From IMG/VR virus record IMGVR_UViG_3300015371_000192, positions 1 through 22,974 of that record: a stretch of DNA of 22,974 nt; one strand, written 5' to 3'. The stretch comes from a virus. The first letter of the stretch is position 1. Each line of letters starts with the position of its first letter. The translations under genes were made by a program, and so were the position numbers. Shown in pieces: positions 15,453 to 21,537 of this stretch. A model generated the notes under the pieces. It ran no database searches and was not told the origin of the DNA. It saw only the letters and a list, made by a program, of their open reading frames with translations.

Positions 15453-15751
15453 TCAGCGTTCCTCTCAAGCGCCTGGGCGAAGCTCGACTCTGCCTGCTCG
15501 GGGTTCCGAAGAATCCACTCCGCTCCCGAGAAGAAGCCGCGCTGGTAGTCGACCTCGCGTTGGTCGAGCGGCGAGGCGCTGATACCGCCGCTCGTGAGCT
15601 TGCGTGCGAGGCGACCCTCGTACTGGGCCTTGACTCGATCGAGCTCCTCCCGGAGGGTTTTCCAGGCGGGGTGGTCGACGAGTTTGGAGAGAGACTGGGC
15701 GCGGTCGCCGAGCACGCGGATCTCTTCGGCGACGAGCCGTGCTTCAGACAT
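15449..15751 (-). CDS. Small helical protein, 100 aa, between portal and scaffold
   Basis: The ATG at 15751 overlaps the portal TGA by eight bases; a GTG four codons further upstream (15763) is the alternative start and neither has a clear ribosome site, so coupling to portal translation is likely. The product is helical (SEARLVAEEIRVLGDRAQSL, KTLREELDRVKAQYEGRLAR) with a middle part SGGISASPLDQREVDYQRGF and WILRNPEQAESSFAQALER. No motif is recognised. Small proteins in this slot are frequent in actinophage head operons. It might help portal assembly or scaffold binding. Confidence 0.7.
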   Translation of the reverse strand: MSEARLVAEEIRVLGDRAQSLSKLVDHPAWKTLREELDRVKAQYEGRLARKLTSGGISASPLDQREVDYQRGFFSGAEWILRNPEQAESSFAQALERNAE

Positions 15752-17555
15752 TCGCTGGGCCACCGTTCATGGCGCCCATCCGGGCCATCGGCATCGCCGG
15801 CGACTGCGAATACTCGTTCGAGGGGGCGTTCAGGTCGGTCGCCATCGGCGACGTCACCCCCGGCTGCGTCGGCGCCGGCGGTTGCGCCTGCGCCGGCGGC
15901 GCCCCTGGCTGCGGCTGCGCCGAGAAGTAGCGGTCCATGTCCTGGACGCCGGCTGCCTCGAGCATGTCTTCGACGAACGCCTTCATGTTCAGCGGCTGGC
16001 CGATCAGGGCCATCGGCTGGAGCGCTTGCAACGCGACTTGGAAACGGGAGGTTGCTTCGGCGAGGCGCTCCTGCCGGATCAGGCTCTCGTCCATCTGCTC
16101 GACCTGGATCGAGAAGGTGCCGTCCTGGAAGCTCTCGGGGTGGATCTCCTGCCACCCTTCCTCACCGTCTTTGCCGACGATCCCGACCATCCGCGACTCG
16201 GTCATGAACTGCCGGTTCAGCTCGATCCACTGGTTGCCGACCGCGACATCGGCCATCGTGAAGTTGAACTTCTGCGCAGCGAGCCGACGCTGGGCCAAGT
16301 TCGTCAACAGCGAGACCTCTGTCGCGGTCTGCTCTGTCGCGGACGGCTGTCCGAGGAGCGCCGGCGAGGCGCCGGGGATGTTCTGGATGTCGGCTTTGAT
16401 CAGCGCTTCCGCCTCGAGCGAGTAGCGGGCGACGTCGGCGTTCGGCTGCCACATCGTGACGGCGTCCTTGTCGGAGACGAGCCACTGCTCACCGGGGGCG
16501 AAGACGAAGCCGCCCGGATCCAGGACGTCCTCTCTGACCATGACGATCGCGTTGTTGATCAGCTCGAGGTTGTCTTTGCGCTGGTTCTGGAGCCCCCAGA
16601 GCATCTCCTGGAGCTCGTCGACGAGCTCGACCATTGAGACGCCGGGGATCCGGAACAGATCGGGGATTCCGGAGCAGGCGATGAAGGGGAAGTTGCCGTG
16701 CGCGAAGGGGTTGTCGCGCTGCTTCAGCAAGACCTTGTTGTTGGCGATCGTGACGACCTTCTTGCCGCCGTCGTACCAGTGCTCGACCACCTGCACCATG
16801 TCTTTGGTGCGGTCGACGTTGAAGAGATCGGTTTCGCGGGAGGCGAGCCGATCGGTGAAATCCTTCGTCTCTTTGAGCTGGTCGACGTTCTTGTAGTAGC
16901 CCTGCTGCTCGAGCTCTTTCAGCTCGTCGAAGCTCATCCAGACGCGGTGGTGGATCCGGTTCGCCGACTCGACCGTGCGGGCCGACTCGTTCCAGATCCA
17001 GTCACGAACGTCGACGACCTCAACGCCGGGGTCGTCTCGGTCGACGCCGATCGTCTCGATGTCGTGCTCGACGATCTGCTGCATCCCGAGCTCGTCGATC
17101 TCGGAGACGGACTGCCGGCGCGTCACCATCCGCTCCTCGAGCCGCCAGTAGGTCTTCCAGACGGTGAGGCCGGCGATCAGACCCTGCAACCGATGCGGGC
17201 GCTGCTTCAGGGCGAGCCCGTCCATGTCGCGCTGGTAGGCGAGCAGGATCTCGAGCGACTTGGCTCCGTTGCGGAGACGCTCGACCTCGTCCGGGCTGTC
17301 CATTTTCGGGCGCGGCTTCACCTTCCAGGCCGGCTTCGGGTCCTGCAAGCCGGCCACCATCGTCTCGACGATCTGGAGCAGGTACGGAGGGTGCGACTTG
17401 CTCTTCCACTTCGCCGCCTCGGACTGCGTGTCGAGGATCCCGCGCCAGGCGCGGTACCAGCGGTCGACCTTGGCGATCCAGAGGTCGTGGTGCTTGCAGT
17501 CCTCGTCGAACTCGCGGATGCAACGGCCGATGATCTCCCGGTCGTTATCCGGCAT
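15744..17555 (-). CDS. Portal protein, 603 aa
   Basis: Starts at the ATG at 17555 and overlaps the preceding gene by 11 bases. The portal is the twelve-fold ring at one head vertex through which DNA enters and leaves. The N-terminus has the usual helical wing start (CKHHDLWIAKVDRWYRAWRG, residues 20-39), followed by PPYLLQIVETMVAGLQDPKP (56-75) where the product is aligned to the head interior. The central region contains VDVRDWIWNESARTVESANR and NPFAHGNFPFIACSGIPDLF. The last 70 residues are Pro/Gln/Ala-rich (QPQPGAPPAQAQPPAPTQPG). Length and order after the terminase fit. The family is podovirus-like rather than the shorter HK97 siphovirus type, by my judgement. Confidence 0.85.
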   Translation of the reverse strand: MPDNDREIIGRCIREFDEDCKHHDLWIAKVDRWYRAWRGILDTQSEAAKWKSKSHPPYLLQIVETMVAGLQDPKPAWKVKPRPKMDSPDEVERLRNGAKSLEILLAYQRDMDGLALKQRPHRLQGLIAGLTVWKTYWRLEERMVTRRQSVSEIDELGMQQIVEHDIETIGVDRDDPGVEVVDVRDWIWNESARTVESANRIHHRVWMSFDELKELEQQGYYKNVDQLKETKDFTDRLASRETDLFNVDRTKDMVQVVEHWYDGGKKVVTIANNKVLLKQRDNPFAHGNFPFIACSGIPDLFRIPGVSMVELVDELQEMLWGLQNQRKDNLELINNAIVMVREDVLDPGGFVFAPGEQWLVSDKDAVTMWQPNADVARYSLEAEALIKADIQNIPGASPALLGQPSATEQTATEVSLLTNLAQRRLAAQKFNFTMADVAVGNQWIELNRQFMTESRMVGIVGKDGEEGWQEIHPESFQDGTFSIQVEQMDESLIRQERLAEATSRFQVALQALQPMALIGQPLNMKAFVEDMLEAAGVQDMDRYFSAQPQPGAPPAQAQPPAPTQPGVTSPMATDLNAPSNEYSQSPAMPMARMGAMNGGPANV

Positions 17556-17853
17556 ACGCCCTCGAGAGCAGCTTGGGCGACATCTTTCCGCCCATCGCGT
17601 CCTGGAGCTCCTTCTCCTCGGCCGCGAGAACCTTCTGGATCAGGGTCGTAACCTGCTCCATCGTCAGCTTGTTCTGCTCGTCCTGCTCCTGATCGAGGTA
17701 GCCGCGGGCGATCTCGAGCATCTCTTTCAACATGTCGGAGACCTCGCCGCCGCCGGCGTCCTGCTCGGCCGGCGGGGGCGCCCCCGGTGCGCCGCCAGGA
17801 GGAGGAGCACCGCCACCCCCGCCGCCGAGCAGGGCTTCGAGTCCGCCGCCCAT
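17545..17853 (-). CDS. Small protein with Gly/Pro-rich N-terminus, 102 aa
   Basis: The ATG at 17853 overlaps the previous TAA (TAATG), and the end overlaps the portal start by 11 bases. The first 30 residues are nearly all Gly, Pro and Ala (GGGGGGAPPPGGAPGAPPPA), followed by helices (SDMLKEMLEIARGYLDQEQD, EQVTTLIQKVLAAEEKELQD) and AMGGKMSPKLLSRAYAG. Such short proteins between terminase and portal are common in actinophages. They have no known biochemical activity. The low-complexity tract may be prone to length change. Confidence 0.72.
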   Translation of the reverse strand: MGGGLEALLGGGGGGAPPPGGAPGAPPPAEQDAGGGEVSDMLKEMLEIARGYLDQEQDEQNKLTMEQVTTLIQKVLAAEEKELQDAMGGKMSPKLLSRAYAG

Positions 17854-18062
17854 TAGGAGAGGATCACCGGCACCTTGCCGGTCCCTTCCTTCAGCACCGG
17901 CTGCGCCTCACGGCCTGCCGGCGAGCCCGAAAGGAACGTCGGGCCTGGCAGAGCGGGTGCGTCCGGGTGCCGATCGGGCGAATCGACCGAAACGAGCTTC
18001 GTGACGATGTTCTTCATCGCGGAATCGCCGGTTCCGCCGAGATTCGGGTTCTGCTCGCTCAT
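17853..18062 (-). CDS. Small protein, 69 aa, after the terminase
   Basis: The ATG at 18062 begins three bases after the terminase stop, with AAAGGCG about eight bases upstream. The product (SEQNPNLGGTGDSAMKNIVT ... GTGKVPVILS) is Gly/Pro/Ser-rich and probably mostly unstructured. It has no cysteines and no membrane segment. The stop overlaps the next start (TAATG). I do not recognise it. The tight packing between terminase and portal is the main support for it being a real gene. Confidence 0.65.
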   Translation of the reverse strand: MSEQNPNLGGTGDSAMKNIVTKLVSVDSPDRHPDAPALPGPTFLSGSPAGREAQPVLKEGTGKVPVILS

Positions 18063-18065
18063 TTA

Positions 18066-19706
18066 CTACGCCTTTCGGTAGCGTTTGTCGAAAAATGGCC
18101 CGTCAAGCCGCACGGTGGCCGTCATATCCTTCTGACGGCGCCTTTCGGGGCTCCAACGGTCGGGATGGGCGCCATATCGGCGGTACATCTCCATCGTGAT
18201 CGCCGCGGCCATGACTCGATCGTCATTTGCGCCGTCTTGAGCCCTCGGGGAAGGCAGATTCTTCTGGTAGGTGAACGTCTGGCACTCGGAAACGAGGTCT
18301 GGCGGCATAACGGCCATCTCCCGTTCCCGAATTACCTGCTCCAACTGCGACAAAACGAGCGGCCGGGTCTTCATCGTCATCGGGAAGCCGATTTGCTTGC
18401 TTCCGGGGCGGTCAATTCGGCCGTCCTGGCGGTGCCGGTAAAGCATCGGGTACGGGGGGCGCCCGTCGCGGCCGTCTCGGAGCGGAATCACGACGGCTTC
18501 GCCGTATCCGCCGCCCAGCTCGACTGCCATCCGAGCGTTTTGGTACCACTTTCCGAGGTAATGAAGCTGCATGGCGTAGACATCTGCGTCAACACGGCCA
18601 TGAAACTCCGCGACAAACTCCATCGTCCCCAGATCAATGACGTAGGCGGCAGAAAAGTCTTTGCCGCGGCCGGTCGCGACGTCGATTCCGATCGCGTATG
18701 TGTGCCCGACTACGGGCTCACGGAAGCAACGGATGTAGCCGTTCTTCTTGCGGTGAGCCTTCGCCTTGGCTTGGCCCAGCTCCAGGAAGTCGAACGAGAA
18801 GAGCTCGCGAGCTAGAGCGTTTTTCGCGTACCAGAAGAGCGATTCGGCGTCGAAATACTGGTCGCCGGTAAGCAGGAAGGCTTCGTCGGCGTCATCGGGG
18901 TACTGCTCCGCTTTCGAGCGCAACGGCATCGAGAGCCCGCGGTACCACTCCTCGTCACGGTCGGGGTGGCTTCGCCAGGAGAGGAAGCGGCGCTCGATCC
19001 CGAGCTCGCGGTGGTTCTTCCACAGGTGGTGGAAGAAGTTGCCTTCCTCCTCGCTCGTGGAGATCCCGTTCGCGGTCGAGATCACGATCAGCTTGCCGCC
19101 GTCCGCCATCGTCGGCACGACCGCGTTCCAGGTTTCGCGGGCGTACTCCTGGCGGGCGTACTCGTCGAGGATCACGACGGCGGCGGTCTCGCCGTGGCCG
19201 GCGGTCTTCGTCGACGCGAGCGCGAGCACGGAGCTGATCCGGCCGTCCGGGAACTCGAGCCCGATCGCGTTGAACGGCCTGACGCCGCGGGTCGGCTTGA
19301 TAACCTTGGCGCCGTTCCAGAGGAACAGGGGCAGGGAGTGGAGCATGTCCCAGAGCCGGTTGACGACCTTGGACGCCTCCGTCTCGTTGATCGAGACGAT
19401 CAGGACCGTGGTGCCTGGCTTGTAGAGCAGCGTCCAGAGCCCGAGGCCGGCAGAGAGCCAGGTGACTCCGAGCTGGCGAGCCTTCAGGACTACAGACGAG
19501 TTATCCGCAAGCCATCCGTCGAGAACGGCCCGCTGCCAGTACCAGGGCTTCTCCTCGTCGAGCAGTTGAAAGGTGAACTCCTCGCCGGTCTTCGCGTCCA
19601 CGCAGCGGACGTGCTCGAGCAGGTAGGCCGGATGCGTCTCGCAATTGCGGCGCTCGATCTCGATCTCAGCTTCATGAAGGAGCAGCTCGTCAAGAGTCAG
19701 ACTCAC
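18066..19706 (-). CDS. terL: Terminase large subunit, 546 aa
   Basis: The start is a GTG at 19706 with AGGG about seven bases upstream; no ATG fits better. The enzyme packs DNA into the head, using an ATPase motor and a nuclease that cuts concatemers. ATPase signs: variant Walker A KARQLGVT (75-82), Walker B AVVILDEYA (176-184, D181/E182) and the coupling motif STAN (210-213). Nuclease signs: the RNase H-like AIGIDVATGRGKDFSAAYV (338-356, D342), E396 in MAVELGGG and D495/D496 in GANDDRVMA. All acidic residues expected are present. Length is normal. No small subunit is recognised beside it. It is the first gene of the minus-strand virion operon, and its upstream region has a nested inverted repeat. 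Confidence 0.92.
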   Translation of the reverse strand: MSLTLDELLLHEAEIEIERRNCETHPAYLLEHVRCVDAKTGEEFTFQLLDEEKPWYWQRAVLDGWLADNSSVVLKARQLGVTWLSAGLGLWTLLYKPGTTVLIVSINETEASKVVNRLWDMLHSLPLFLWNGAKVIKPTRGVRPFNAIGLEFPDGRISSVLALASTKTAGHGETAAVVILDEYARQEYARETWNAVVPTMADGGKLIVISTANGISTSEEEGNFFHHLWKNHRELGIERRFLSWRSHPDRDEEWYRGLSMPLRSKAEQYPDDADEAFLLTGDQYFDAESLFWYAKNALARELFSFDFLELGQAKAKAHRKKNGYIRCFREPVVGHTYAIGIDVATGRGKDFSAAYVIDLGTMEFVAEFHGRVDADVYAMQLHYLGKWYQNARMAVELGGGYGEAVVIPLRDGRDGRPPYPMLYRHRQDGRIDRPGSKQIGFPMTMKTRPLVLSQLEQVIREREMAVMPPDLVSECQTFTYQKNLPSPRAQDGANDDRVMAAAITMEMYRRYGAHPDRWSPERRRQKDMTATVRLDGPFFDKRYRKA

Positions 19707-19721
19707 CGGAATCCCTGTCGT

Positions 19722-19778
19722 GTGCAGGAGGTTTGCAGATCTGCAATGTGTGAGCCTCCTGCACTTTGCGGTTTTTTT
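19722..19778. promoter_or_regulatory. Nested inverted repeat with T-run between divergent operons
   Basis: Outer arms GTGCAGGAGG (19722-19731) and CCTCCTGCAC (19755-19764) are perfect complements. Between them is the perfect 14-bp palindrome TTGCAGATCTGCAA (19733-19746). Seven T follow at 19772-19778. Read on the plus strand this is close to a Rho-independent terminator (10-bp stem, T-run seven bases later), perhaps stopping antisense transcription of the terminase gene. Read on the minus strand it lies in the terminase leader. Four TGCAG/CTGCA half-sites in one short stretch also suit a DNA-binding operator, for instance of the neighbouring helix-turn-helix protein. Confidence 0.65.
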
Positions 19779-19780
19779 CG

Positions 19781-19839
19781 TTCACGGGCGCCGCCTCCAT
19801 CTGCTAAAAACGAGGGCAGAGATCAGGAGGATCAGGAGG
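19781..19839 (+). promoter_or_regulatory. Weak promoter candidate and duplicated ribosome site for the rightward operon
   Basis: TTCACG (19781-19786) and TAAAAA (19805-19810) are 18 bases apart, each four of six to the common consensus; this is a weak candidate only. Downstream, ATCAGGAGG occurs twice in direct tandem (19822-19830 and 19831-19839). The second copy is placed seven bases before the ATG at 19847 and is an ideal ribosome site. The duplicated site may have a regulatory effect or be fortuitous. Confidence 0.4.
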
Positions 19840-19846
19840 CAGTGAG

Positions 19847-20206
19847 ATGTCCGACATCGACCCCGAAGGGGTCCAACAGACGAACCGAGTCGTCTTCGTT
19901 CCCGACGAGGCGCGGGTCGTGCGCTACTCGGAGCTACGGGACTACCTGGAGGAGCTGGGGAGCGTCGGGATGGTCGCCCAACATCTCGGCGTCGACGCTT
20001 CCACGGTGAGCCGGCACCTGACGTCCGCCGGCGTCCCCTCCGCGGAGCGTTTCGCGCGGCGGATGGGGAACGAGATCGAACGGCTCCAGGCCGAGCATGT
20101 CCAGAACGAGATCCGCCATGAGGCGGACGAGGAGCGTCACGCTCAGGACACGGAGAGGATCGAGAAGCTCGAGAAGGAGTTGAAGGATCGTGACGAGGGG
20201 GTCTGA
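19847..20206 (+). CDS. Helix-turn-helix / coiled-coil DNA-binding protein, 119 aa
   Basis: ATG with AGGAGG seven bases upstream. Residues 38-61 (GSVGMVAQHLGVDASTVSRH and the following LTSAG) are a clear helix-turn-helix with Gly at the turn. Residues 74-117 form a charged coiled coil (EIERLQAEHVQNEIRHEADE, DTERIEKLEKELKDRDEG). It is the first gene on the plus strand, divergent from the terminase gene. Possible roles are a transcription regulator of the divergent promoters or a terminase small subunit, which is often an N-terminal helix-turn-helix plus coiled coil and is otherwise missing here. The divergent orientation is unusual for a small subunit. The DNA-binding call is firm; the role is not. 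Confidence 0.8.
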   Translation: MSDIDPEGVQQTNRVVFVPDEARVVRYSELRDYLEELGSVGMVAQHLGVDASTVSRHLTSAGVPSAERFARRMGNEIERLQAEHVQNEIRHEADEERHAQDTERIEKLEKELKDRDEGV

Positions 20207-20345
20207 CCTCGAGCTGACGTTGGAGCGTGTGAAGCTGCTCGAGCGGCTGCTCGTGGTCAGCTCCGACAGCGCTCAGGAGCTCGAACTACTGTTTTCGATT
20301 CGGCGAGCGCTGGAAAGGATCGTTGGCAAGGAGGTTGCCGCGTGA
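20190..20345 (+). CDS. Small helical protein, 51 aa
   Basis: A GTG at 20190 lies inside the end of the helix-turn-helix gene, with AAGGAGT ten bases upstream and AAGGA close to the start. The frame encodes one amphipathic helix pair (TRGSDLELTLERVKLLERLL, VVSSDSAQELELLFSIRRAL, ERIVGKEVAA) and ends in TGA at 20343-20345, overlapping the next GTG as GTGA. No motif is recognised. Leu/Glu/Arg heptads suggest a dimerising or partner-binding peptide. Position-specific support comes from the overlaps on both sides rather than from homology. Confidence 0.55.
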   Translation: MTRGSDLELTLERVKLLERLLVVSSDSAQELELLFSIRRALERIVGKEVAA

Positions 20346-20461
20346 GGGTGAGGAGACTGCCGCGCCGGTTCCGGCGTTTCGGGCCGGCGGAAGTCAACAG
20401 CCTCTATCGGCGTGCTTTCGACTTGGGCCGGTTCAGGTTGCTCTGGAAGCGCAATGCGTAG
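20342..20461 (+). CDS. Very basic small protein, 39 aa
   Basis: The GTG at 20342 overlaps the previous TGA and is preceded by a near-perfect AAGGAGG (20328-20334) at seven bases, which is strong support. The product is RVRRLPRRFRRFGPAEVNSL and then YRRAFDLGRFRLLWKRNA, with about one third Arg/Lys. It ends in TAG at 20459-20461 and overlaps the next ATG by eight bases. It could bind nucleic acid; no family is recognised. Confidence 0.58.
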   Translation: MRVRRLPRRFRRFGPAEVNSLYRRAFDLGRFRLLWKRNA

Positions 20462-20750
20462 GTATTACCCGCCCGAAATGAAGCAGACAGCGCGTAATCT
20501 CGCGAAAACGGGCAGAACGAACATGCAAATCGCGAAAATCCTGAATGTGTACCCGCAATTGGTCGATCGTTGGGTGAAATCGCAGGATCCCGAATATATG
20601 CGCAAAGAAGCGGAACGATTGCGCAATCGGCGTCACGAACAGGCGAAAATCTGCCCGGTATGCCACAAGAACAAGATTGTGAACCCGGGATCGACCCGTT
20701 GCACCGAGTGTTACAGGACCCGAAGGAAGGAGGCAGTGGCAGTCCACTAG
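20454..20750 (+). CDS. Helix-turn-helix / zinc-ribbon protein, 98 aa
   Basis: The frame is open to 20412, but the ATG at 20454 is chosen: GGAAG is just upstream and the start overlaps the preceding stop. Residues 8-42 contain a helix-turn-helix resembling those of transposases and small terminase-like proteins (TARNLAKTGRTNMQIAKILN, VYPQLVDRWVKS). Residues 67-86 are a CxxC-x12-CxxC zinc ribbon (CPVCHKNK, TRCTEC). It is basic overall. The gene is clearly richer in A and T (roughly 45-57 % GC by line) than the rest of the window and uses AAA, AAT and GAA codons freely, which suggests recent acquisition. Role: sequence-specific DNA binding; a terminase small subunit or HNH-associated factor are possibilities. 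Confidence 0.75.
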   Translation: MRRYYPPEMKQTARNLAKTGRTNMQIAKILNVYPQLVDRWVKSQDPEYMRKEAERLRNRRHEQAKICPVCHKNKIVNPGSTRCTECYRTRRKEAVAVH

Positions 20751-20804
20751 GGAGGAAGCCGCACGCTCCCGCACACCCCCACTTGCCGCCTGTGGCTTCC
20801 TCCC
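20750..20804 (+). terminator. Hairpin after the helix-turn-helix/zinc-ribbon gene
   Basis: GGGAGGAAGCC (20750-20760) pairs exactly with 20794-20804, and three more pairs (one G-U) extend the stem to 14. The loop is 27 bases. There is no T-run after it (CCTATTCGC). It begins at the last base of the preceding stop codon. It may be a weak terminator or a translation-control structure for the frame that follows. Confidence 0.4.
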
Positions 20805-21019
20805 CTATTCGCTGGAACGACGGTTGGAAAACCAAGACCGGATGGTCGGGGATTTACTGCGTCTACTGCGATGTCGGGGCTGCCGCCTCGAGGGACGATG
20901 TTTTGGAGCGGTGGATGCGCCGGCATCGCGATCGGCGCCGGCGGCAGGCGTGCCCTACTCCTTCATCTGGGCGTCGGTTCGGAAGCGGGCGTAGAGCCCG
21001 TAGCGTTTCGGCGGGTTGA
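20792..21019 (+). CDS. Doubtful short Cys/Trp-containing protein, ~75 aa
   Basis: The plus frame can start at a GTG (20792) or a TTG (20783), both inside or beside the hairpin, and has no ribosome site near it. It reads SSPIRWNDGWKTKTGWSGIY, CVYCDVGAAASRDDVLERWM, RRHRDRRRRQACPTPSSG and a Gly/Arg/Ser tail. The CxxC and the WxxxHR spacing look more protein-like than average shadow frames. The last 65 bases overlap the minus-strand gene ending at 20955, so the tail may not be real. It could be a small zinc-binding protein or a remnant. Low confidence. Confidence 0.35.
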   Translation: MASSPIRWNDGWKTKTGWSGIYCVYCDVGAAASRDDVLERWMRRHRDRRRRQACPTPSSGRRFGSGRRARSVSAG

Positions 21020-21242
21020 GGAGCCGAGCGGAGCGAAACTCCCAGTGCTTGTCGGTTGCGGCCACCCGCAAGCCTCTGGCGGCGCTGTAGGCGCTGCCGG
21101 CGACGGTGAAGACCCTGATCCGCGCCCACGCGCCTGGCCGCTTGTGAACGGTCTGGAGCGCGGCGCCGTAGCTGATCAGCGTTCGCGACGGGGGACGGGG
21201 GTCTTCCCAGCGGAAGTCGTCCTCGTTAGGGGGTGTTTCCAC
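20955..21242 (-). CDS. Unknown small phage protein, 95 aa
   Basis: The start is a GTG at 21242, overlapping the end of the ribbon-helix-helix gene by 17 bases. The product has an acidic start (PPNEDDFRWEDPRPP), a helix (LISYGAALQTVHKRPGAWAR), a middle part with AGSAYSAARGLRVAATDKHW and EFRSAR, and ends RYGLYARFRTDAQMKE. The pattern PGxWAxx ... AYSxA ... WEFR ... LYARF is, from memory, that of small early-region proteins of many actinophages. Their function is unknown. It is translated together with the upstream regulator-like gene. Confidence 0.65.
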   Translation of the reverse strand: METPPNEDDFRWEDPRPPSRTLISYGAALQTVHKRPGAWARIRVFTVAGSAYSAARGLRVAATDKHWEFRSARLLNPPKRYGLYARFRTDAQMKE

Positions 21243-21453
21243 AACGCTTGCAGAACGTGCCCCGTCGATGATGTCTGGCGTCGTCGCAGAGCACGAGCTG
21301 CGCGGCGGGTGCGCCGGCGCGGGGAACAGCCACGGTCTCGATCGTCTCGAGCCGGGAGAGGATCTCGGCGTGCAGGCTCCGGTGCTCCCTCGAGGCGGCG
21401 TGCTTGAGCTCCAGGTGGAGGTCGGGCGGAAGGCGCAGGTTCAGGCTCGGCAT
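21226..21453 (-). CDS. Ribbon-helix-helix protein with Cys/His tail, 75 aa
   Basis: The ATG at 21453 is chosen over an upstream start at 21513 because GGGAGA lies about five bases before it and the ribbon-helix-helix domain starts at once. Residues 3-36 are the Arc/CopG-type fold: strand SLNLRLPPD, helix LHLELKHAASREH, turn and helix RSLHAEILSRLE. Residues 56-71 carry C56, H61, H62, C68 and C71 (VLCDDARHHRRGTFCKRCG), a likely small zinc-binding tail. Such proteins bind DNA as dimers and usually repress their own promoter or act as antitoxins. No toxin gene is recognised beside it; the 95 aa partner is not a known toxin. A TTGAC repeat just upstream could be its operator. Confidence 0.75.
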   Translation of the reverse strand: MPSLNLRLPPDLHLELKHAASREHRSLHAEILSRLETIETVAVPRAGAPAAQLVLCDDARHHRRGTFCKRCGNTP

Positions 21454-21463
21454 CGAGTCTCCC

Positions 21464-21492
21464 TTGACAGTTGACTCTAGTTCGCGGATCAT
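21464..21492 (+). promoter_or_regulatory. Promoter candidate for the secreted-protein gene, with TTGAC repeat
   Basis: TTGACA (21464-21469) is a perfect -35 consensus. GATCAT (21487-21492), four of six to the -10 consensus, follows after 17 bases. It would start transcription near 21499, 39 bases before the ATG of the plus-strand gene. A second TTGACT (21471-21476) is one base further on, giving a TTGAC direct repeat of seven-base period. The repeat lies just upstream of the ribbon-helix-helix gene on the other strand and could be its binding site. Confidence 0.5.
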
Positions 21493-21537
21493 CCCGCTTG
21501 GACTGCGGCGCAACCACCACGTCGAAAGGCAGGGACG

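Noticed and set aside
14428-16155. 575-codon minus frame overlapping scaffold and portal genes
   Set aside because: Arg/Pro/Gly-rich low-complexity product, out of frame with the well-supported genes below it.
14723-16207. 494-codon plus-strand frame
   Set aside because: Ser/Arg/Pro-rich shadow of the scaffold and portal genes.
18966-20009. 347-codon plus frame antisense to terL
   Set aside because: It runs through the terminase gene and into the helix-turn-helix gene in a wrong frame.
20404-20835. 143-codon minus frame with many Cys opposite the zinc-ribbon gene
   Set aside because: No ribosome site and it is exactly antisense to a well-supported operon; Cys content reflects the complementary strand.
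20861-21140. Several overlapping plus and minus frames here
   Set aside because: Only the minus 95-aa frame has a phage-like pattern and coupling; the others are shadows.
21226-21513. Toxin-antitoxin pair made of the ribbon-helix-helix gene and its 95-aa neighbour
   Set aside because: The neighbour lacks known toxin residues and the order and size do not match a known toxin family, so no toxin call is made.
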